NCBI GenBank assembly: GCA_014529385.2
Contig: CM043965.1
Span: forward strand, 10,364,912 to 10,428,911
From: Adiantum capillus-veneris
Taxonomy: Eukaryota; Streptophyta; Polypodiopsida; Polypodiales; Pteridaceae
Direction of reading: 5' to 3'
Length of the DNA: 64,000 nt
The position numbers and the translations under genes were made by a program. This document shows positions 56,894 to 64,000 of the stretch, one piece after another. The notes under the pieces are model-generated. The model saw nothing but the letters and a program-made list of their open reading frames with translations. It had not been told where the DNA came from and made no database searches. Numbering within the stretch: the first letter of the stretch is position 1; every line of letters begins with the position of its first letter.

Positions 56894-57161
56894 TGAAGGG
56901 GAGGAACCGGGAGCACAACGAAAGAGGAAGAGCAATTGCACATACAAACTCACACACGCACCACCATAGCCACACACACAGGTTGAAGGGGGAGAACCGA
57001 CACACACTGTGTAGCCCCTTTCTTTCTTCACTATCTTATGCGTTAAGGCACAATACACATTGTACTTAGTGTTAGTGGATCACACAAGTGTATAGCTGTA
57101 CACTTAAAGGTTCATAGCAGTTAGTGATGGGCGGTCGGCCACATGGCCATTAAACCTAACA
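56894..57161 (-). repeat. copia D 5' LTR (268 bp)
   Basis: On the plus strand it begins TGAAGGGGAGGAACC and ends AAACCTAACA. It contains short GT/CA-rich stretches. Confidence 0.9.
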
Positions 57162-57166
57162 CCTTT

Positions 57167-58587
57167 TTGCCAACAAGTTTGTTTTCTATGTTGATCATCA
57201 AGCATTGTTGTATCTAGTAAATAAACCTTGTTCCACGGGAAGAATTACACGATGGTTGTTAATTCTTCTTGAGTTTGATTTTACCGTTGTGGCGGATCAT
57301 TTGTCTCACATACCCAATGGTGAAACCCCTACAGGAATTGATGATGAATTGCCCGATACTTCCCTGTTCCTAGTAGAGACCATGCTTGAATGGAGTGAGA
57401 AGATTGTGAACTTTTTAGATAACGGTTTTCCACCCAAGGAGCTTCGTAAGGATATAACTCAAAAACTTTTAAAAGAATATGAACCTTATTCTCTAATTGT
57501 AGGAACTCTCTACAAGTTGGGAAGGACGACATTCTTAGACGTTGTGCTCGTGAGGATGAGTATTTATACATACTACAAGAAGCCCACATGGGTATAGCCG
57601 GAGGATATTTCTCAGGGGAACTAACTGCTAGAAAGTTGTTGCTTGTTGGCCTACCTTATTCAAGGATGCATCAGTTTTGCAAAAGAATGTGATGAATGCC
57701 AAAGTTACAAGATTACACAACGAAAGAATAAGACGCCCTTACATCCTATTAAAGTGACTCAACCATTTGAAAAATGGGGTTTAGACTTTGTTGGCCCAAT
57801 TAGTCTGGCAGCTTGTAACACTCAATCTCAATATATTATTGTTGCCACTAACTATGTGACAAAGTGGGCAGAAGCTAAGGCGACACACAAGGCTGATGCA
57901 AGTTCAAGGCTTATTACAAGATTTGGTTGTCCCTTTGAGATTGTGAGTGACAATGGCACTCATTTTATAAATGGAGTGATAAAGGAACTCACAAAAAACT
58001 TCATGATAGCTCACCATAAGTCTACACAGTATTATACACAAGCAAATGGCCAAACTAAGAGCACTAACAAGACCTTAATTTTTATCTTGACCAAAACAAT
58101 GGAAGCTCATCGCACAGATTGGGATTTGAAGCTAACATAAGCTCTATGGGTCTATTGTACTTCTTACAAAGTGGCTATTAATTGTACACCATTCAAAATT
58201 GTATATGGCCAAGAAACAATTATGCCATGGGAGTTTGTAATTCCGCAAGAAGACTGGGATGGTAACCCTTTAGTCGAGCGTTTATATATCCTTGAGAGGT
58301 TAGACGAAGAAAGGCAATTGGCTGTGCAAAATGCACTTGTGGAGAATGATAGGAAGAAGAAATCGTTTGAATGTCATCTACATAACAAAGATATCAAGGT
58401 TGGGGATAAAGTCCTTATGTATGGAGTGTGGGAAAAGGACCATATAGAGTAAGCAAAATCACCCCACAAGTTACCATTTGTGTGGAAACTCTTGATGGAG
58501 TTGAAACCATTGGATTCCCCAATGGTGGGAGAAATTTTTTAAGATACTATGATCCTTTAAGCCAAGAGGAGCTATGTGCCATCCATA
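57167..58587 (+). pseudogene. gypsy E RNase H end and integrase
   Basis: Continues gypsy E after copia D. RNase H resumes as FVFYVDHQALLYLVNKPCSTGRITRW (57180-57255; only part is quoted as one run in the frame). The integrase finger has EAHMGIAGGYF near 57580 and, in another frame, CDECQSYK near 57690. The core follows with WGLDFVGP (first D) near 57775, VSDNGTHF (second D) near 57945 and GQTKSTNKTL near 58050, where the catalytic E of the usual GQxExxNK has become K. The C-terminal domain is broken near 58440. The reading ends abruptly at about 58587 where LTR sequence of gypsy C begins. Confidence 0.85.
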
Positions 58588-59444
58588 AATCAGCCCCCTC
58601 TCTCTCTCTTCCTTGGTCAACCCCTCTTGCTTTCTGCTCTTGCTAGCATCCCATTGGACCTCCCCAGGCTTAGCCAATGGTAATTAAGCAGCATAAGTTA
58701 TAGCCTTCTGACATGTGTCCCCCTTTCTCATTTTGTGAGAGCTTTAGGTAATTATTTAATTCAATAAACTCTCATTGGACCCCTTTGCCTCCTGGCCAAT
58801 AGGAATCAGGCAAGCCATTGGGCTGCTGAATGCTCATTGGTCCCCTTGGGAGACTGTCCAATAGTCTTCTAGAGAGCTTAGTTCTTATTGGTTCTTCTAT
58901 TAAGTGTTTTTAAATTAATTAAACTAGATTTACTCTAGCCTAATTCTCATTGGTCCACCTCCAAGGCCATCCAATAGGAATTGGGTACACCTTGTGGGCA
59001 TCTGGGCTAAGGAGCTGACATGTGTCCCTCATTCCCTTTGTGTAAAGGGAGCTTGTGTGTGTGTGAGTTTCTCTCTCATCCCCTACTTGCAAGGCTTGCC
59101 CCCTCCTATGTAGGGATTGCTAAAGACTTTTGGGACACACACAAAGCATCCAATTCCCCCAATGTTTGACCTTTGGACACAACCTTTGAATTTTGGAACC
59201 TTAGCATTTTGGAAGTCTTAATGGGATGAACCTTAGGGTCTTTTAAGCCCATTGTTGCACATGGCTCTTTTACATATGGCCCCCCCTTTGGATCCCTATT
59301 TTCCCTCCTTTGGATCCCTACTGTGGCCGGTCTGCTAGCTTAACCAATATTCTAGCTTTTTCTCCCCTGGCACTTCCCCATATTAAATGATCAGTTTAAC
59401 ATGAGAAAATCATTTAGGAGAATTAGATATCGATTATTATAACA
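58588..59444 (-). repeat. gypsy C 3' LTR, truncated
   Basis: Starts inside the LTR at the aatcagccccctctc motif (compare 33877) and ends TATTATAACA at 59444, followed by the same purine tract as gypsy B. The left join is to gypsy E coding sequence; shared bases make the border uncertain by a few positions. Confidence 0.9.
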
Positions 59445-59781
59445 TTACCTCTCTCTTGAAATCATAGTCATCCTCGACTATGGGGTAGAGAAGATCAAGC
59501 ATATTCATTAGTCCTTTTCTTAGCGGGTAGAGGATCCCTATGTTACCCTACGACATCATTCCACAATGGATGACTAGTCCATTTGGCACTTGAGAGCTTG
59601 AGGCCGCCGCAAGCATGTCTGCACATTAGTCCTATCATCTTCCATAGTAGAGTGACAAGCTCTACTTGGTGTTTGGGAGACGTTATCTCCGCACAAACTT
59701 GATCTAAGCATGCATACTACTTCATTTTTGTACACAATAAAAATAAGAGAGTCTTATGAGACAAAAACTTTGTTCATTTGC
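59445..59781 (-). other. 3' untranslated region of gypsy C
   Basis: Purine tract and non-coding sequence, aligned with 21851-22252 of gypsy B. Confidence 0.8.
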
Positions 59782-62700
59782 TTACTGTAGGGAAGCATTG
59801 ACAAGTTTTAGGTTATCCTTTAATTGTATGCCTTGCATCCATCTAGCATCTTCAAAAGGATAATTCTTAAACTTAATAAGATATCGTTGGATAGTCTTAC
59901 CGCCTCTTAGTACCTTGTCTTTATGTCGGAGAATGGACTCGGGCTGCATCACCTCTTCTTGGTCCTCGATCTCCGGTGGGTCTTCAATAATTGGTTCTTG
60001 AGGTGGCTCTCCTTTGTAAGGCTTTAGTAGGCTCACATGGAAAGCACTGTGTATGAGCCAATGGTTGGGCAACTTGAGTTGATAGGCCATATCTGATTGG
60101 TCTAAGAATCTGGAAGGGACCATAGTACCTTTTTGCTAACTTAGCATAGTACTTTTGGTGTCCCGTAGGATTCTTGCCCGTCGTGTGCCTTAATCGAGCC
60201 TTGGGAAATTTGAGTAAGACCCAATCATTTTCTTTAAAGGCTTGGGCTCTTCTGTGCTTGTCAGCAACAGCCTTTTGCCTTTGCTGTGAGATAGAGATAG
60301 CATCCGTAATCTTTTGAAAAGATTCTTGTAGGTCTCGCTATACTCATCTGCAGCGAAGATCTTCTCGTGTACCTTAAGTAGCAAGGGACTTTTTATCTTC
60401 CCTCAATTACCTCAAAAGGTGCTTCTCCCGTGGAAGTATGCATAGTGTTATTGTAGGAATACTCCACTAAGGGTAAGTACTTCTCCCATTGGGATCTTTG
60501 ATCTACTTCCGTTACATAGGCTTTTAGTAGATCGAGAATTGTTAGGTTAGCTATTTTACTTTGGCCATCCGTTTATGGGTGATAGGCCGAAGAGAAGTTT
60601 AGCCTTGTTCATAAATTCTCAAAGAGACCCTTACGGAAATTACTGGTCATTCTAGGATCTCTATCCGACACTATGGACATTGGCAAGCCATGGTACTCGA
60701 AGATTTGTGAAATAAAGAGGGTTGCTGTTTGATGGGCTTTGATAGTCTTTTTGACAGGTATAAAATGAGCTTGTTTACTGAACCTATCTGCTACCGTCCA
60801 TATTCCCGTATTCCCATGGATAGACTTAGGCAATCCAAAGATGAAATCCATGGATATGCTCTCCCATGGTGATTTAGGGAGTGGCAAAGGTTGAAGCAAT
60901 CCAGGTTGCTTCCCTCTATCAAACTTCGTCTTTTGGCATACCACACATTTAGAAACATACTCTTCGTCTTTTGGCATACCACACATTTAGAAACATACTC
61001 TTGTATGTTTGCTTTCATGGTAGGCCAATAGAAATATGTTTCAATTCCCTTTAGGGTAGGCTGAATCCCTCTATGCCGTGCATAAGGAGGAGCATGAGAT
61101 TCATACATTACTTTCTCACGTAGTGAGCTAGTAACGCATAGTCTATTGCAATAGAGAAGATAACCATCTTGTAAAGTAAATGGATCCTCTTTATTCCCTA
61201 CTGCAAGGACTTAAATCACATCTTTAAAATCGGGATCTATAGCATACTCATCTATCATAGAAGATAGATCATTGTGAGTTGCTATGGAAACCGCATTCAC
61301 TCTCGGCCGTCTTGAGAGTGCATCGGCTACTTGATTATGATTGCCAACAATGTGAGCAATATGAAAATGAAATTGCGAAAGGAAATTTGCCCACCTCATT
61401 TGTTTGTCGGCGAGCTTGGTCTGCGTCATGAAGTACTTAAGACTTTGGTGATCCATTCGTAGAATGAAAGGAGTCCCCAATAAATAGTGCTTCCATGAGT
61501 CTAAGGCATGTAGAACTGCAAGGAGTTCCTTTTCATATATGCCTAGAGCTTTCTCAATAGGGTCGAGCCTTTGACTTTATTAGCCTATGGCGTGCCCTTC
61601 TTGAAGCAAAATAGCTCCAAGGCAATCACCACAAGCATCACATTGGACCTCAAATGGCTTTGAGAGATTCGGTAGTGTAAGCACGGGTTGAGAGATAAGC
61701 TTTTCTTTAAGCTTTTTGAAAGCATTGTTCTCCTTGGCAGACCATGTGTACCTAACATTTTTCTTTGTTAGGTCATGTAATGGCCTTGCTATTAGTGAGA
61801 ACTTTTCTATGAAGCGTCTATAGTATGCACACATACCTATAAAGCTTCTTAATTCATGAAGATTCCTTGGTTTAGGCAATACTTTTATTACCTCTAACTT
61901 TGATGGATCCATTGCCATCTTGAGAGATAATGTGACCTAAATATTGAATCTCTTGTAAGAAAAATTCACTTTTCTTTCGATTAACATAAGTTTATTCTCT
62001 CTTAGAACTTGAAATATTACATGGAGGTGTCACTTGCGTTTGTCTAATGAATTAGAGTAGATGACGATATCATCAAACAACACTCCAATAAAGGTTCGGT
62101 GAGGCTTGAATAGCTTCTCCATCAAGTGGTTGAATGTGGCTGGTGCATTGGTCAAGCCACAAGGCATGACAATGTATTCATCAAGACCAAACGTAGTGTG
62201 AAATGCGGTCTTTACAATGTCTTGATCAACTATCCTTATTTGATGATAGCCACTTTTTAGGTCAATCCTACTGAAGTAGGTGGACCCTTGTAGCTTATCA
62301 AACAGGTCTTCTACTCGTGGAACGGGAAACCTATTTTTGATAGTGATCCTATTTAGTGCTCTATAGTCGACACACATACGATATGTGCCGTCTTTCTTTT
62401 GCACTAATAGCACAGGAGAACAAATTGGAGATGAGCTAGGCCTAACCATGCCCTTCTCAACTAACTCATGCACTTGCAGCATAATCTCCTCTTGTTGAGC
62501 TTGAGAAACTCTATAAGGAGGTTTGTTAGGCGGTGAACTTCCTGGAAGAAGTTCAATTGCATGGTCATCATTGCCTCGTTTAGGAGGTAGCTCACAAGGG
62601 ATGTCGTCAATAAAGACATCTTGAAACCCCTTGAGAAATTTGGATAACTCTAATTCCTTTTGATTGTGTATATTTTCTTTTGCTAAAACATTAGGTTCAT

Positions 62701-63129
62701 TTTGAGAATCTTTAACAAAAATCATGTACACGGAAATAGAGCTCTTTATTGACTTGTTGAAAGCTTGTGTATGTACAATGGGTATAGTGTTACCCATTTC
62801 CTTAGCATCTATATACATATCTTTTTCCCTGAACTTAAAGGAGATTCTCCTTTCAGGGAATTTAACATTGGCAGCCATGCGATCAAACCATGGTGCCCCT
62901 AGGATTACATACTCATGCTTGAGAGGAGAGATAAAGAAGTCCTCTTTGTCCACATAGCTTTGGACATGGAGCCTCAATTTCCCAATTAAGGGAGTGACTG
63001 AAGCTTCTTGCCCCTTGAAAGCACCGTCTGCGGGTAGCACATCTCCCATCTCGTAGGTTTGTATGCCTAGATTGGTGGCCAACTCTATAGATATAAAATT
63101 ATGAGTAGAACCGGGGTCAAAGAGAATAA
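59782..63129 (-). pseudogene. gypsy C protease, RT, RNase H, integrase, chromodomain-like tail
   Basis: The longest open frame is 63082-62030 (350 codons), covering the protease (ITPLIGKLRLHV-like text, LGAPWFDR) and RT with YRMCVDYRALN, FSRIDLKSGYHQI and the catalytic LFDD intact near 62070. RT ends early at DKRK because of a lesion near 62030. The RT/RNase H join is at 61918-61580, RNase H end at 61480-61300, integrase finger and core at 61108-60609 (CVVCQKTK, SMDFIFGLP, SDRDPRM). The tail at 60123-59782 keeps the full chromodomain-like segment: [13 protein letters not shown]-like text, then [17 protein letters not shown] 38-bp duplication at 60925-61000 breaks the integrase. Confidence 0.93.
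60925..61000 (-). repeat. 38-bp tandem duplication in gypsy C integrase
   Basis: Copies at 60925-60962 and 60963-61000 begin ttcgtcttttggcatacc. Gypsy B has one copy. It duplicates the CVVCQ finger segment. Confidence 0.93.
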
Positions 63130-64000
63130 AAGCATCATGTGCTCTTACCTTTCCCCAAGCATGGCATAGAGGAGATCCTTTGTGGTGAGTTTCTTCCTAT
63201 TGGATTTCGGCCAAGGTAGCTCTAGGAGGATCATGGCGGTTATTTTTTTGGGGACAAGCGCGGTATGCATGCCCTTGTTCTCCACACTTGAAACATCAGT
63301 TATCCTTGAGATAACGCTCAAGCTCTTCAAGAGAGAGTTTATTTTTGCCTTTGTAAACTCCCTTCTCCTTAGCTTTGTTGGACTTGCCCTTAGGAGACTT
63401 TTGGACATTGTCCTTCCCCTTAGGCTCATTGGGACCCTTGTTTTCAGGGGGCTTAGAATTCCTCTTAGCCCCTGTTTGGAAATTGATTTGAGAGGCCACC
63501 ATAGTATGATGTATTACCGCTGATATGGTGCGTGGCCTTTGGGAGTTGACATACTCCGCCATTTCTTTGGTTAAGCCCGCGCAAAATTACTGCTTTTGCT
63601 CTCCAAAATCCAACTTTTTGAAGACAGTGGCTTTGAGTTGTAGGTCCCAAAACTTGTCTACATGTTTGTGGATGGATTCATAGGGAAAGAGCTTTAAGCT
63701 TCGCCATTCGATGAGTACTTTGTCTTTGGCATCGGTGGCCAAAAACTGCTTCATAATGGAAGCTCGTAAAGCTTTCCATGTTTGTGGAGCTTCACCGTTG
63801 GCCCGTAGGCTAGACCACCATTGCCTGGCAGACTTTTGAAAGTGCATAGCTACATGGTGTAGCTTAGAGGACTCCGCAAGCCCTCATCTCTGAACACCGC
63901 ATCAGATTGTTGGATAAAGGCCAAGACTTTGTCCGTAGCACCAGAGTGCCATCATAGGTAAGGAAAGAGATGCTCTTCCCTCCCTCTTTGAATTTCTTGA
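63130..64000 (-). pseudogene. gypsy C gag, cut by window edge
   Basis: On the minus strand, KKFK is followed by a sense codon and GGKSISFLTYDG at the window edge, where gypsy B has a stop. The capsid-like domain (SARQWWSSLRANGEAPQTWK) is at 63847-63587, then a basic linker and the zinc knuckle near 63290 (CFKCGEQGHAYRAC), preceded by a TGA. A second stop (TAG) lies near 63210. Gag and protease (AWGKVRAHDAF near 63140) are in one frame here, unlike in gypsy B. Confidence 0.88.

Larger units (their letters stand above)
52613..57161 (-). mobile_element. copia D: truncated copia element with LTRs in opposite orientation
   Basis: Both outer ends are the same LTR end, TGTTAGG on the left and its reverse complement CCTAACA on the right, flanked by ccttc (52608-52612) and ccttt (57162-57166), a 4/5 match that fits a target duplication. 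Removing the element and one flank restores the gypsy E RNase H reading. The internal region is minus-strand copia, matching the right LTR. The left LTR is inverted relative to a normal 3' LTR and is joined directly to mid-RT sequence; the rest of RT and RNase H are absent. Confidence 0.88.
58588..64000 (-). mobile_element. gypsy C: second copy of the gypsy B family
   Basis: LTR, 3' UTR, pol and gag follow the same order and are closely similar to gypsy B throughout. The LTR lacks its outer part (about 750 bp compared with gypsy B), and the gag runs off the right edge of the window. No copia insertion is present in the protease region, so C shows the original sequence of the copia I site. Confidence 0.94.

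Overview
The window looks like heterochromatic nuclear DNA from a land plant, probably one with a large genome. Almost everything I can identify is LTR retrotransposon: Ty1/copia and Ty3/gypsy coding regions, LTRs with TG...CA ends, and primer-binding sites complementary to the 3' end of plant initiator tRNA-Met (TGGTATCAGAGC). I see no host protein gene, rRNA, tRNA or CRISPR array. The species cannot be read from the sequence. Letters A-K below are labels I use for the elements.

Layout, left to right. 1-3141: remnant of a minus-strand gypsy element (F). 3938-8467: decayed minus-strand copia element (K), back to back with plus-strand copia J of the same family (about 8690-12283). J is split by a 697-bp inverted-repeat DNA transposon (11432-12128) and cut off by a truncated gypsy-type LTR (12284-13415). 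15500-35590: gypsy A (plus), split by a 1.76-kb solo LTR (17390-19149, target duplication gagcc) and by gypsy B (minus, 20378-34730, target duplication atatc). Gypsy B in turn contains the best preserved element, copia I (minus, 25424-31001), so this part is nested three levels deep. 36040-40670: decayed minus-strand gypsy G with several internal tandem duplications. 41991-43020: fragment of copia H. 44114-58587: plus-strand gypsy E, a different lineage, interrupted by a 1.73-kb non-autonomous LTR element (47938-49665, target duplication ggact) and by copia D (52613-57161), whose two LTRs point in opposite directions. 58588-64000: gypsy C (minus), same family as B, cut at its LTR on the left and by the window edge on the right.

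The order of events can be partly read. A is older than B and the solo LTR, B is older than copia I, and E is older than copia D and the non-autonomous element. Gypsy C carries the unoccupied version of the copia I insertion site, and copia K carries the unoccupied version of the DNA-transposon site in J, so both insertions are confirmed from within the window. Copia I is closest to functional: gag, protease, integrase, reverse transcriptase and RNase H are in one frame, broken by a single in-frame stop. All other coding regions carry several frameshifts, stops, deletions or catalytic-site substitutions.

I found no new multi-gene system. The observations most worth following are the inverted-LTR copia D, the non-autonomous LTR element with an unassigned 145-codon frame, the TTAA-flanked element with CACTA-like ends, and the simple-sequence and minisatellite arrays carried inside LTRs.
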